Assembly (NCBI GenBank): GCA_021234155.1
Contig: JAJEKV010000073.1
Location: 3,818,001-3,882,000 of the forward strand
DNA length: 64,000 nucleotides
Origin: Isoetes taiwanensis
Taxonomy: Eukaryota; Streptophyta; Lycopodiopsida; Isoetales; Isoetaceae
Direction: 5' to 3'
Shown here: in pieces, positions 35,458-47,044 of the stretch
Numbering within the stretch: position 1 is the stretch's first letter
Layout of the letters: each line of letters opens with the position of its first letter
The notes under the pieces: generated by a model
Databases searched by the model: none
The model's input: only the letters and a program-made list of their open reading frames with translations
Told to the model about the DNA's origin: nothing
Made by a program: the position numbers and the translations under genes

Positions 35458-37148
35458 AACATGTACACAATTGCATCTGGTTGTCTCCTTAATTGGGCTA
35501 AGTGTAGTGCTTTATGGGTGGGGAAGGAAGCAGTTCCGCATTTTTTATATGAGTATGCCTGGAAGATTGTTGTACCATCTGCAAAGACAAAGCTTTTAGG
35601 AGTCCCCTTTGGTTTAGATATTGACATGAATGAAGCATGGGATGAAATTATCTTAAATTTACAAAGGCAACTGATTTGGTGGCGAGGTTCAAAGTTATCC
35701 TTGGCAGGTAGAATTCAAGTAGCTAAGTCACTATTGAACAATACGCATATTTATTTGGTTTCGGTTCTATTGGCTCCAGCTTCTAAGTTTGCAGAGATAA
35801 AAAAGATTGTAAGAGATTTTGTCTGGTGTACTGATCAAGGAGGCACTGTGATGTGGAAGAAATGTATGTTGTTTAAACAACAAGGAGGACTTGGTATGTT
35901 GGATCTTTCTTTACAGGGTAAGGTCTTAGCTTCTAAGCTATTGTTCAGTTTGTTGAAAGATGATTGTGCATCACCAGGTATGAAGTTACTTAAACAATCA
36001 GTAAAGAAGTGTATGGTTTTTCATAAGCGAGGCGTGAGAATTGAGCTCCCGTGGGCATTGTTATATCCATTGAAAGTTTCTTCACATGCCTCTCCAGTAC
36101 TGAAAGGCTTGCTTCGGGCCTGGAAGGTAGTCCAGCAGGTGATTACATTTGATTGGGAAGCTTGTCTCCAGGCATCTTCCCCCTTTCTGTGGTTGCCTTT
36201 GCATACTCATGGACAACTACACCCAGTTGTAGAATTTATGCATGCGCATTCCCAAACGAGGTGGAGGAGAGCAGGTATTATTTCTATTGAACAGTGGTAT
36301 TTTGGTATTGGCATTGCTCCTTGGCAATGGTTTCAGGAGACATATGGGTTGTTGGATAAAGATCTCAGTATATGGGCTTATGTAGCAAGTGCTCTTCCTC
36401 TAATTAAGAAGGTGGGTAACAAGAGATGTTGGAACTTTGTTCAAGGTATTAAAGAAGGCAAGAAGCTAGTAAGTTCATGCTACAGATTGCTTACCTCCTC
36501 AAATACTTTATCACCTTCTCGAAAATGGCACTTACAGACTTTGTCTTCTCAATGGCAATCCATCTGGAACCTTGTTTGGTCTAAATATAATCCTCCAAAG
36601 GTAAATGTTCTACTTTGGCAGGTGATTCATCGCTCTTTGAGAGTTAATGAGATGGTTCATCGCTTTAAGCCGGGAGTAAGCCCACTTTGCCCAATGTGTG
36701 AGCGATGCATTGAAACATTGGAGCACTGTTTATATTTGTGTGCAGAGCTGAGTAGTCTTAGGTCCTGGCTGCATTCTCTTTTTTGAGTATCCTTGGATAG
36801 TCAGCACTTTCTTTTGGGTATTTATCCAAATCGATGGGATTTGCTTCTAAAAGGATTGCATTTCACATGGCAAAGTCTTGGCTAATATGGAGTGTATGGA
36901 AGCGAAGGCGAAGAAAGGTCTTTTATGATAAGCGTATTTCTTCTCAGGTGGTGCTTCAAGAAATTCGTAAGAAGTTATATAATTGCTTTCAGATCTCCAA
37001 TTGGCCTGATCGTATTAAAATTCCAATATGGAGTGATCATCTAAAAGTGATTGATGCTTCATGGACATTTCTTACTTCTGGAAGTACTTTGTAATATTTT
37101 GAGTGTATAATATGAAGTAAAACACGTTCTTCAAAAAAACATGTACAC
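35458..37148 (+). mobile_element. 5'-truncated L1-type LINE with target duplication
   Basis: The element body (about 35469-37137) ends in a short A run and is flanked by AACATGTACAC at 35458-35468 and 37138-37148. This is the expected product of target-primed insertion with early termination. It landed inside an older LTR relic. Confidence 0.85.
35461..37094 (+). pseudogene. C-terminal part of LINE reverse transcriptase, with zf-RVT
   Basis: The frame 35461-36786 (441 codons) starts after the polymerase fingers, at NWAKCSALWVG, and has KTKLLGVPFG, WWRGSKLSLAGRIQVAKSLL and GGLGMLDL of the thumb region. It ends with the plant zf-RVT domain (PPKVNVLLWQVIHRSL, then CPMCERCIETLEHCLYLC). A frame change near 36800 leads to 36834-37094, the last 86 residues (SWLIWSVWKRRRRK). 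The catalytic YADD motif lies in the missing 5' part. The long open frame suggests a fairly recent insertion. Confidence 0.85.
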
Positions 37149-37834
37149 GGTCGTAAAGGTGCAAGAGATGGTTCACAACTAATGTTGAATCAGAAGGTCA
37201 TCCCTCATGTCAAAGGCTCATTTTATGTACTAGAAACAGGGCCACTTCTCTTTCTCCACCAATATATGTGGTATATTGTGCATGTTTTCAAACGTGTCCT
37301 CGTTCAAATCAAAATGCTTGAAATTCCTCTTCAACTTGGAACATAGTTGGCAATACAATGTCTTAATCTATTCTATTGACAATACAATGCCTTAATCCGT
37401 TCAATCTTCTACATCATATCCTCTAAAATCACCTTTCTCCTCATAAAACTTTCCATGATCACCATTTTCTATTGATAGATTAAAAGCTAGAACCTTTTAG
37501 CTAAATTTATACTTTTACCTTTTAGAAAAGGTCCCATTTTGAAAAATAGATGATCAGAGCTCAAGTTTCAGTATTAGCTTAATTTGTCCCAGTTTCCTTA
37601 CTGTTTGCCAGATATGGCTAAAAAGGTAACTGCGTGTTAAAGATGATTGCATAACTATCTTTCTATCTTCATTCTTTGCCAACTTGAAGGGTTTGCCTTT
37701 ATTTTCATCTCTAATGGCTGGAGTTATCCTTTAGAGTTATTATCTAGCTTTTGGATGCGTTAAAAATTGTGTTGCTAATCTAAGCTGATCTTGACCGATT
37801 CTCTTGGCTCGTGGAGAGCTACGAATCCAGTTGG
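37149..37834. other. Intergenic, repeat debris
   Basis: Contains the second copy of the direct repeat (37393-37475). No gene seen. Confidence 0.4.
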
Positions 37835-37985
37835 GTGATGAGCTCTAACCGTGAAGGACAATTCTACTAATATTCATTCTTATCTGCATGATTGTTTGAT
37901 GAGAAAGGTAGATGATTGCTAGCAATGGACCAAAAACAAAGAGTTTCTATAGATTGTATCAAGTGGTATCAGAGCGAAGTTCAAT
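37835..37985 (+). repeat. LTR end with tRNA-Met primer binding site, copy 1
   Basis: TGGTATCAGAGC at 37966-37977 is the standard plant primer site for initiator tRNA-Met. The preceding 130 bases match 39365-39500 (AGCTCTA, TATTCATTCTTATCTGCA, TCTATAGATTGTATCAAG). Confidence 0.75.
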
Positions 37986-38243
37986 CAAAGCACTTGTGCA
38001 ATGGCCCAAAACCGCTTCCATATCCCACAAAGCCAATATTAGCAAGCCCTAATGTCAGTTATATTGCTACACAGATGACATTGCCCACGCCATCCAATCA
38101 ACAGGAATATGATAGGCAGATTGAGTACTTGGCTATATTATATCGCTTTCTTCCAGATATTTATCGTATCCACTATTGCCTAATTATCCTCTACCAGTGA
38201 ACCCTCCACCACCACCAAATAATCCTTCACCACTGCTAACCTT

Positions 38244-38640
38244 GTGAATCCCAATAAGTCAAGAAAATGGTTAGAAAAAGTGGACATGCCGACCTTCAAA
38301 GAAGGAAAGACGAAGCCAATTAAAGTTGTTAGCTTCGTAAGCCAGTGGGAAAAATTTTTCGAGTGTGTACAAGCAACTGACATGAAAAGCTTACAAACAA
38401 TGAATAGTTATTTGAAGGATCAAGCTCAAGCATGGTGGCAAGGCAGATGAATAGCTATTTGAAGGATCAATCTCAAGCACAAGGCAGACGAGGGTGTGGC
38501 CCAAAAATATACAAATGGAAAAGCTTTCAGAAAGCATTTGAAACACATTATCTACCTTCCAACCATCGAACTGAGCTATGAAGGGCATGGCACATCCAAA
38601 TTCACCTACCATTTTGACAGGATTGATAAGCAATTTAGAT
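38244..38640 (+). pseudogene. Retrotransposon gag fragment
   Basis: It encodes KWLEKVDMPTFKEGKTKP, FVSQWEKFFECVQAT and SYLKDQAQAWWQG, typical of gypsy gag in plants. A second frame at 38500-38580 continues the domain (KSFQKAFETHYLPSNHRTEL). The phrase ATAGCTATTTGAAGGATCAA near 38452 repeats the sequence at 38405, a local duplication that breaks the frame. Confidence 0.75.
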
Positions 38641-39364
38641 TAAGATGAACTTTTACAAAAATATATTAGTGGGTATAGAGATGATATATCACCCAATCGG
38701 ATGGCCAATCTCATCCATCCAATCTAGGGTTTGATACATGACATATATACACACACATACTTACGCTATAACTTTATAATATAAGAAGATTAACATAGGT
38801 TTTTGAGACAGAAAATGGAGACGTTTGACTATGTTGGGGATTTTTTGTCAGCTTGCAATGTTTGAAGGTTAATCCTAGTATTAACATCTATAGTTGAGAG
38901 TGCAACCCTATTGAATAAGCAATGGAGTGCATCTATGGAAAACTTGGCATTGATCGTAAGTTTATGAGTGGTTCTAAAGTTGGACAATCATGAGTTGTCT
39001 TTTTCATAATATGAAATGGAGGCTTGGAATGCACTTGATGAGAAAAACATTTTACACGGACATGCCTTTCAACATTATACAATATCAAAGCCATTTGCTT
39101 CATAAAGAACAAAGGGGTCATGCGAAAGGCCAAGACGTACCGCTTTATACGTTCTAAGTTGGTTGGATGGCCAAAGAAAGGGAGACTTTCTTTCCTTCTG
39201 TGATGGTGAGACGATTGGAGTGGCTGAGACTGGCTGCAGTGAATACTGGTCTTCAATCTTGGTGGAGTGCTGAAAAATGCTCTTATCTTTTTGCTCCTTT
39301 TGGACAAAATATGGGAACTTAATTAGTGGCTTTACGTGCAGTAGGATTAATTGTCTGCTTTGTG
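38641..39364. other. Repeat debris, no gene supported
   Basis: A minus-strand ORF (38933-39307) lies opposite transposon-like sequence and matches nothing recognisable. Confidence 0.35.
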
Positions 39365-39512
39365 GGTTGAGCTCTAGCTGCGAAGGGTAATTTTACCAAT
39401 ACTTATTCTTATCTGCAGGATTGCTTGACAAGAAATGTAGCTAAGGATGCTATAAGTGGATAAAAACAAAAGTCTCTATAGATTGTATCAAGCAGTATTA
39501 AGGCGAAGTTCC
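39365..39512 (+). repeat. LTR end with decayed primer site, copy 2
   Basis: It matches 37835-37985, but the primer site has become CAGTATTAAGGCGAAG. Two LTR-to-primer junctions in the same direction within 1.6 kb imply nested or tandem insertions. Confidence 0.7.
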
Positions 39513-39530
39513 AAGATTAAATTGGCGTTA

Positions 39531-39974
39531 TTAATTATAGGAAAAATTCCAATTATACCCCTCAAGTTTGCAAAAATTCCAAAAGTACCCGCCAAATGAA
39601 GCACATTTGTGGAAAAAAAGTAATAGAGTTTTTGTTGCTCCTCAAATGCAAAAGTTTTCTTCACAAACATTATAGATTATGATAAAATCTTCCAAACAAC
39701 ATCAAATTCATCGAAATTGGAGTTGAAATTCATAAGTTATGCTCATTTACATTGTTTTTTATAGCACTCACTTAAAACACTATAACTTGAAGATTCCAAC
39801 TTCTACTGCTATCGGATAGCCCCATTCATATCTACAAATTTCATGAAGGACACTTTTTTAGTTGATTGATCATAAGAAAGTTATTGCCATCTGAGCTAAA
39901 TACCCTATTTCTAGGGGTATTTTTGGAATATTTGTAAACTTGAGGGGTATATTTGGAATTTTTCCTTAATTATA
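39531..39974. mobile_element. MULE-type MITE with 9-bp target duplication
   Basis: Inverted ends start GGAAAAATTCCAA(T/A)TATACC, continue with CCTCAAGTTT, and match over about 50 bases. They are flanked by perfect 9-base copies TTAATTATA (39531-39539 and 39966-39974). The element is 426 bases and non-coding. Nine-base duplications are characteristic of Mutator-like elements. Confidence 0.85.
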
Positions 39975-41141
39975 TCAAAGTCATTGGTTGCATTAGTCAA
40001 AGCATTTTCATTAGGATATTGAATTACTTTGGTATTCGAGTCCTCATATTTCATATTCATATTATAAAACTTTGGGCACCCCCGTATTTCATATTTTAAA
40101 ATCATAGGCGCTCTCAATTATAAATGATCATAATCGAAACAAGAAGTGCCTAGAGGCCTCAACATTTCAGAGGTTTATGAAGGTGTTGCATGATAGAGTT
40201 GTTAATGCTAATACATGAAACACACGTTCTTTCACGAAGATATGAGACCAAATTGGTTGTCTTGGCCTTAAACTTTGCCATGGTAAGAACTGATTCCTAT
40301 CGGAAACAAGGATGATGTTATAGTCTACAATTACAAGAGAAAGTAATTTGAAGCAAGTGAGTTTTCTAAATATGACAGTCTATTAACTTCTTTATCTTCA
40401 TACTATTACCTCTAGGGACAAAATATTGAGGCATCTTTTAGGGACAAAATATTGAGACATGCACTAGGAATGAAGGAATCTAGAGAACCTCTTGAAAGAC
40501 CTAGCATATGGCAAGACCATAGATACAAGCACAAACAACAAACTATATAGTTTGATTATCCAGATAAAAGGTTGGGAAATTCTTGAGAATATTGCCTCAT
40601 ACAATTGACCACACAATCTCAACTTCACAGCATGGACCATTTTATGTTGCACCAACTTTGCATTAATTCAAAGACGCAGCCATCAGTGTTTTTTAAGGGG
40701 CATGCCATTTAATGCTAGGGTTCCTAAGAAGCTTCTTGGAATTGAGTTTGACTATCAAGCACTAGCTTTGACTTATGGCGTTGACTTTGACCTTGAGGTA
40801 CTTACTGTATCTGTGACCTCCAATGGGTCTTCGTGGGTTAGCAGTCATTTGATATCATTCATCATGGTGGCACTGGGCTCAAGAAACCCAAGAGAATCTT
40901 AAAGAGTCTTAAAGGGATCTACGGGAATATTTAGACCATCTATTAGAATCTAAGAGCATATCTTAAGGCTATCCAAAGTAATCTCAATGGAATCTAAAGG
41001 AATCTAAGAGAATTTTAGAGAAGCTTAGAGGAGTCTAAAGACATATGGAGAGATATGAGGGAACCTTAGAGAATCTTCATAAATTCTTAAGAAATCTATG
41101 TAGAGGAACCTGAGGGAATTTTGGGGAAGCTTGAGGAAAAT
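39975..41141. other. Intergenic with AATCT-rich stretch, no gene seen
   Basis: From 40870 to 41110 the sequence is made of diverged GAATCTTAGAGAATCTTAAAG-like units, a degenerate purine-rich tandem repeat next to the retrotransposon insertion point. Confidence 0.45.
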
Positions 41142-42817
41142 TGTTATGCCTTAAGACCATTGTGGAAATATTGTGCATGCATATTAACATTGGGCATAAT
41201 GAAATGTTCTATGGTAGTTGGGCCATAGATGTGTAATGGTCGCATGTTGTTCTCTAGCCTAGGGTATGGTGCACCTAGTAGATCCTAGACTAGGGGCGCA
41301 ACTGTTCTGGATGATAGAATTAGTTGCGTGGTTGCTCTAAGTACATTATGAACATAATGTAAAGGGACAATGCTTGAATGGGTAGGCAACCCATGAAATA
41401 ATAGTTGAGCTTATGGTATATTAAGCTAAGGCAAGAAATATTTTAAATGGTTGAAAGACCATTGGATATTCAAATATTAAAATGGTGAGCACCCCTAAAT
41501 CGGGGATGCCACCTACCTGATTCTCGGGCAGCCTGATCGAGCTTGGCGGCAGGCCGGATCTGCCCGGCAGACCCACCTGATGTCTGGGTGGTCGCCACGT
41601 GGCCTTGCCACGTTGGCAGGGGCCTTCAACAAAAGATAGGCGGCCTGTTATCGGGCGGGCCGAATCGGAATTGCCGCAGAGGGAGCGGATGATCACGAGG
41701 AGGTGAAGGCGAAGCTAAATCCCGTGAGGAAGCGTTACGCGGGGGGCACTACAAATCTCTAAAATCTCTACTCGGTGATCGAGGAGGAGTCTTACTACTT
41801 GGTAAGCCATCATATTGAACTGGCTAAACCGCGATGATGGCGAGGCCCATAGTGGTGGCTCCGTTGTGTTCTGATAAGCCTTTAAGGGATATCCTGGGTA
41901 AATTAAAGGTTCTGCATTAAAGGTTCTGCATAATTGTGGTGAGATAGACCTTCTGAACAAGAGAGAGGTCCTGCCTCTATGATGCCTTCTGGAATCCTCC
42001 TTGTGAAACCTTGTAGAATGGGCTCAGGCTGTTTCTTCAGCTATGAGCTGCTATGCTGGGTCGTGTTAAGTTTAGCCATGATTACAAATGGTTGACAGAA
42101 CTTAAGACCAAGCTGTTACAAGGCTGCGGCTTTATCATAAGCCATTCCCTTTTGAGACGAGTGCTGGTGAGGTAGGCAAAGGGTATTGGTATGGGACAAT
42201 ATCCCGCGTCCACCGACAGCCCAGTGAAAGCAGGGTATTCATTGTGGAGCTATGCTCCACTGTTAGAGTATCTTAGTGATACCGAGGGAGTTTTATGCAG
42301 GGCATGATATTAGATGAGTGTGGCTCGTCTAAATAAGGACGAGAGGTACTTGTGAGGTAAAGCTTGTTGCTGGTATGGGACGGTGACATGCGGAACCAAC
42401 AGTCGAGTAGTCTGGGTCCTTATATTGCCTGCAATTTCTCCCTTACACTGGATCCACCAGCGCGGGGGTTCTAGACGACGTACTGTCTAGATATGGCGGG
42501 GTATGTCTGCTTGGCAGATGCTATGGTGCGTGTGGTGGATTCCATATGTGTGTACTTGCAGTCCGTCAGTCGTTGCTTCATGTTGACATTACTAGATAAC
42601 TCTTATGCATGTTGCTAACACGTGGAAGCTTGTGCAGGCTGTTTGATAGCTGACAGGCGTACGTGTGCATTTAGTTATCTTGTGTTGTCGTCTTGTTATC
42701 TGTATACGTGGTGTTCATGTATATAGCCTCGTGGGAGGCGATTTTGTTACGTGGTACTCGATGGTTTGATGTGAATACAAATCGAAATTTTTGGTACTAA
42801 AATTTTGGTTCGTAACA
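41142..42817 (+). repeat. 5' LTR of the full-length chromovirus
   Basis: 1676 bases, TG...CA ends. It matches 47045-48757 throughout with clustered small differences, many at CG-rich spots, and lacks the 32-base hairpin block found at 48063-48094. Confidence 0.95.
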
Positions 42818-42818
42818 G

Positions 42819-42830
42819 TGGTATCAGAGC
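42819..42830 (+). promoter_or_regulatory. Primer binding site, initiator tRNA-Met
   Basis: TGGTATCAGAGC directly after the 5' LTR, the standard site in plant LTR elements. Confidence 0.95.
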
Positions 42831-42862
42831 CTGAGTTGCGGCTTGGATCTTGAGTAGCTGAG

Positions 42863-43674
42863 ATGGAGCACGACGAGATTAGTCTTGGGCACCTGAAATG
42901 CTTGGCGTGCGACTCCTATGGAGAAGGAACCCGATGTACGAGGGCTAGGCGCCGCTGCACAAGAAACCCGAAGAACACGAAGACCATGCTCTTGAAAGTG
43001 GGGCGAGGACTTCTTTGGGGAGTCTGCAGAGCCTCAAGGCTGTATTGGATGCTCAGACTGCTATGAGAACTGTATTGGAGACCCTTGCTGGCACGGATGT
43101 CCTAGGGAAGTCTGCGGAGAAGGGGAAGTCTCCGGCAATTGTGGTGGTGGACCCGGATGTACCTGGTGCTAGTGCTGCTGTGGAGCAGTCACTGAAGAGT
43201 TTCGGATTGAGCAAGGAGGACATCCGCACTCTCGAGCGCACGAAGATCCCGGATTGGGATGGGAAGGGCACTGCTGAGGAGGCTATGGCTTGGATTGACA
43301 AGCTAGAGACTTTTTTTGAGGCTACCAATAAAGGGGATAAGGCGCGGTTGTTTATTGCGCAGATGCGGCTGAAATCGGACGCCTATAGTTGGTGGAATGG
43401 TCCTACCATGAAAAAGGAGGTGAATACCTGGTCTGATTTCAGGAAGTACTTTATTGGGGAGTATGCACCTCAGCATGATGCTCGTGATGCGCTTGAGAAG
43501 TTGCGGTACTGTAAGCAGACAGGTTCTCTTAGTGCTTATATCAATAAGGTACGGGGTTATATCCACAGGGTTGGAGACTTGTCCGAAGCTCGGCAGGTTG
43601 ATTTCTTTCTAGATGGCCTATCCAGTGTTGCTCTCAAGAAGCAGATAATCGGGTTGAAGCCGCGAGGATTTTGA
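42863..43674 (+). CDS. Gag of the full-length chromovirus
   Basis: The frame 43015-43674 encodes a capsid-like protein with [43 protein letters not shown] and FFLDGLSS. An ATG at 42863 in another frame is the first after the primer site, so the true start may lie upstream with a frame change. The ORF ends in KPRGF and TGA at 43674. The natural continuation ([11 protein letters not shown]) lies in the next frame, so a one-base shift at about 43668 separates gag from pol. Confidence 0.85.
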
Positions 43675-43684
43675 GAGAGCAACG

Positions 43685-44872
43685 ATGTTGGCTCGTCAGC
43701 TTGGGGAAGAGGATGAGTCCTTTAAGAGGACGTCCCGAAAGTTCTCAAAGAAGAAAAACAAGTTTTTCAAGAAGAAAAAGTCTGAAAAGTCCGAGCAGCC
43801 TAAGTCTAAGTCTCAGGTGGAGGATCGTAAAGCTGTTGGGGTGCCCTTACGCATTCAAGGATACCAGGAAAAGCTTGACTTTGACCTCTTAGATGTTGGC
43901 CGGTATGATGTGGTGCTGGGGATAACATGGTTGCAGCGGGTTAAGCCTACTGCAAGAGATTGGAACACTCACCAGGTGACGCTGAAGCACGATGGACGGG
44001 AGATCTATCTGCAGGGGAGTCCTTTGACGGGAGCTTCCAAGATCGTGTCGTCGCTTCAGGTCAAGAAACTGGTACGTAAATCTTCCAATCAATGTTTTCT
44101 TCTATTTATTGATGAATGTTATCCTGCTTTTGAGTGCTGTCATATGAGTGCTGATAGTGAGGTCATAGAAAATTCAAAAGGCCAGAGAGAGTTGCAGGAT
44201 CTATTGTATGAATTTCAGGATGTGTTCCTTGAGGAGCTGCCTGAAGGTCTTCCACCTAGTAGAGAGATTGAACATGAGATTGATTTAGAGCCCGGATCCA
44301 AACCCGTGTTTCGTAGCCCTTATAGATTGTCCATATTGGAACAAGAGGAGGTAAAGAAGCAGGTTCATGAGCTGTTAGCCAAAGGGTTTGTGAGACCTAG
44401 CAAATCCCCTTATGGTGCTCCTGTCATTCTAGTCAAGAAAAAGGACGGATCAATGCGGATGTGCATTGATTATCGTGCCTTAAATAAGATTACGATCAAG
44501 AATAGGTACCCCTTGCCTAGAATTGACGAGATTATGGATAGATTAACAGGAGCTAAATATTTTTCTAAGTTGGATTTGCGCAGTGGTTATCACCTGATAA
44601 GGGTGAAGGAGTCGGATGTTCATAAGACTGCCTTCAGGAACACCTTTGGTCATTTTGAATTTTTGGTGATGCCTTTTGGACTAACGAATGCTCCTGCTAC
44701 TTTTTCCAGAATGATGAATGAGGTTTTTGCAGGATGTCTTGATACTTTTGTTGAAGTATTTTTAGATGATATCCTGGTTTATAGCAAAACCTTGGATGAG
44801 CATTTGAATCATTTGCGTTCTGTGCTAACTCTGCTCAGACAGCATAAGTTGTATGCAAAAATGTCGAAGTAA
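43685..44872 (+). pseudogene. Protease remnant and reverse transcriptase
   Basis: After a Lys-rich stretch the frame jumps straight to the distal protease part ([15 protein letters not shown]). The zinc knuckle and the DSGA active site are missing, so roughly 100 or more residues seem deleted. Reverse transcriptase follows complete: [50 protein letters not shown] and the catalytic [11 protein letters not shown]. The frame closes at a TAA (44870-44872) after KMSK, and the protein continues immediately in the same frame ([12 protein letters not shown]), so this is a premature stop. It would have copied element RNA into DNA. Confidence 0.85.
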
Positions 44873-45541
44873 GAATTTCTGAAAGCACAGGTAGAATATT
44901 TGGGCCACATTGTATCTGCTGAAGGTGTAGCTGTAGATCCCAAGAAGACGGAGGCAATTCAGTCTTGGCCTGTGCCAAAGAATGTATCTGAGTTGCGTAG
45001 TTTCTTGGGATTGGCCAGTTATTATCGCAGATTTGTCTGGAAGTTTGCCAAGATTGCAGCTGCTTTGACTATGTTGTTGAAAACTAATGTCCAGTGGCAA
45101 TGGACGGGGAAGCAGCAGCAGGCAATGAATATGCTGAAGAGGTTGCTAACCTCGGCGCCTATTCTGTTGATTCCAGACATGAGTAAACCTTATGAGGTTT
45201 ACACGGATGCATGTGGTTATGCCATTGGTGCTGCTCTTATGCAGGATGGTAGGGTGGTGGTGTATGAAAGTCGCCAACTCAATGCTGCTGAGAAGAACTA
45301 TTCCACATATGAGCAGGAGTTACTGGCAATGGTTCATGCGCTCAAAGTCTGGAAACATTATCTCCGCAATAAATGTGAGTTTGTGGTCTATACCGATCAT
45401 AAACCGTTGAAATTCCTGCAGAGCCAGGGCGAGGTAAGTCCAAGGCAAGCTAGATGGTTGGACTTTCTTTCTCAATTTCATTTTCATGTTGAACATCTTC
45501 CCATCCTGTTGCTGATGCTCTTTCTAGAGTTCGGGAAGTAA
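44873..45541 (+). pseudogene. RNase H region of the chromovirus
   Basis: Connection domain ([20 protein letters not shown]) then RNase H with [28 protein letters not shown] and VVYTDHKPL. The acidic residues at TDA, E and TDH are present. A frame change near 45505 turns the expected ADALSR end into an out-of-frame tail. Confidence 0.85.
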
Positions 45542-47016
45542 ATGTGATGGTTCAATGTGAAATTGCTTTGGTGTCACAGATTAGACAAGCATATGACTTG
45601 GATGCCTATATTTTGAGTATGCAGCATCTATCCAAGTTACCTGATGCTTGGGATATCCAGAATGGACTCTGGTATCATAAGGGACGTATTTATGTTCCTG
45701 CTGTAGAGACATTGAGAAAGCAATTATTGAGCGAATTTCATGATGCACCTTATGCTGGGCATGGAGGTGAATAGAAAACATATGAATCGCTCAAGAGAAT
45801 GTTTTATTGGCCTAGCTTGAAAGAAGACGTGCAGGAATATGTGAAAGTTTGTGAGACTTGTCAGCAGGTTAAAGCGAGTCGAGGCAAGACTCCAGGGCTA
45901 TTGCAACCTCTGCCGGTGCCAGAGGAGAGATGGAGTGAAATCTCTATGGATTTCATTGTGAAGTTGCCTCGTACTGTGCATCACTATACCCAGATACTTG
46001 TCATTGTGGATAGGTTGACGAAGTATGCACGCTTTATACCTCTGATAAAGAATGCTGATGGCTTGGCGGTGGCCAAGGCTTATATGCAGCATGCATTTCC
46101 TATTTTTGGATTACCCAAAGCTATTGTAAGCGATCGAGATGTGAAATTCACTGGGAATTTATGGCGTGAATTGTTCTCTGCATTGAAATGCGCTCTTCAG
46201 TTCTCTAGTGGAGATCATCCGGAAACGGATGGGCAAACTGAAAGAGTGAACCAGATTCTGGAGGATATGCTGAGATCGTATGTGGCCACTCAGCAATCCA
46301 GATGGGAGGACTATTTGCCAATTGTGGAGTTTGCTTACAATAATGGGTTCCAACAGAGCATCAAAACTAGCCCGTTTGTCGCTATGTTTGGGAGAAATTC
46401 CAGAGGACCTGTATCGCTTGGTTTTGATGGGCTGAAAACTGATGCTGCTATAAGTATGCTTGAAGGCATGGATGTGACACTTGGGTTGTGTCAATTTCAT
46501 ATGAGACAGGCCCAGGATCGGGCAAGGGCACGTGCCAATTTGTCGAGAGCCCCGATCGAGTTACATGAAGGTCAGATGGTGTACCTTCGCGTGGTCTTCC
46601 CTGCAAATCTGAAAAGAAAAGCAATATTGCCATTGCTTGCAGGAAAGAAACCAAAGCTCTCCCCAAGATACAGTGGTCCTTACAGAATTTTGAAGAAATA
46701 TAGTGATGTTGCCTTCAAGTTGCAACTGCCACCGAATGTGGACATTCATCCAGTTTTCCATGTGAGCCAGTTGCGACCAGCTCTAGGGAAAGCTGCGAAT
46801 GTTGTGCCTTCTCAGGAACACATGGTGGAGTTGGATAGAATCCCTACCCCTGAAAGAATATTGAATTCCCGGATAGTGCGGATCCGCCAAAGAGACCAGA
46901 TGGAATTTCTGGTAAAGTGGAAACATAGACCTGTCTCAGAGGCGACGTGGGAGAGTCGTCGTTTCATGACTCAATATCCGGATGTTATGGCTCAATGGTC
47001 TGGAGCTGATTCTTGA
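45542..47016 (+). pseudogene. Integrase with chromodomain
   Basis: Zinc-binding region (HDAPYAGHGG, then CETCQQVKA), interrupted by TAG at 45772-45774. The catalytic core is intact: SEISMDFIVKLPR, IVSDRDVKF and HPETDGQTERVN provide D, D and E. After RYSGPYRILKK and HPVFHVSQLRPA comes a chromodomain-like end (TPERILNSRIVR, FLVKWKHRPVSEATWES), which in this clade targets insertion to chromatin. From 45799 to 47016 the frame is open for 405 codons. Confidence 0.9.
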
Positions 47017-47044
47017 GGACAAGAATCCCGTGGGGATGGAGTAA

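Larger units (their letters stand above)
35340..37200 (-). repeat. Old LTR relic interrupted by a LINE
   Basis: GGATTCCGGTTCAAA and TTATGAACCTATCAG at 35346-35380 match the LTR border of the chromovirus at 21330-21360. The relic continues after the LINE at 37149 (GGTCGTAAAGGTGCAAG). Removing the LINE and one target copy restores a continuous sequence. It is a diverged LTR of a related minus-strand element. Confidence 0.55.

Noticed and set aside
38933-39307. Minus-strand ORF of 124 codons
   Set aside because: No motif, sits among gag and LTR debris, and overlaps the opposite strand of transposon-like sequence.
26941-41110. CRISPR-like or regularly spaced repeats
   Set aside because: Repeats here are tandem or inverted transposon debris without unique spacers of constant length; the DNA is eukaryotic.
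43053-46761. Minus-strand ORFs opposite the full-length chromovirus
   Set aside because: They lie antisense to clear gag and pol motifs and have no recognisable domain.
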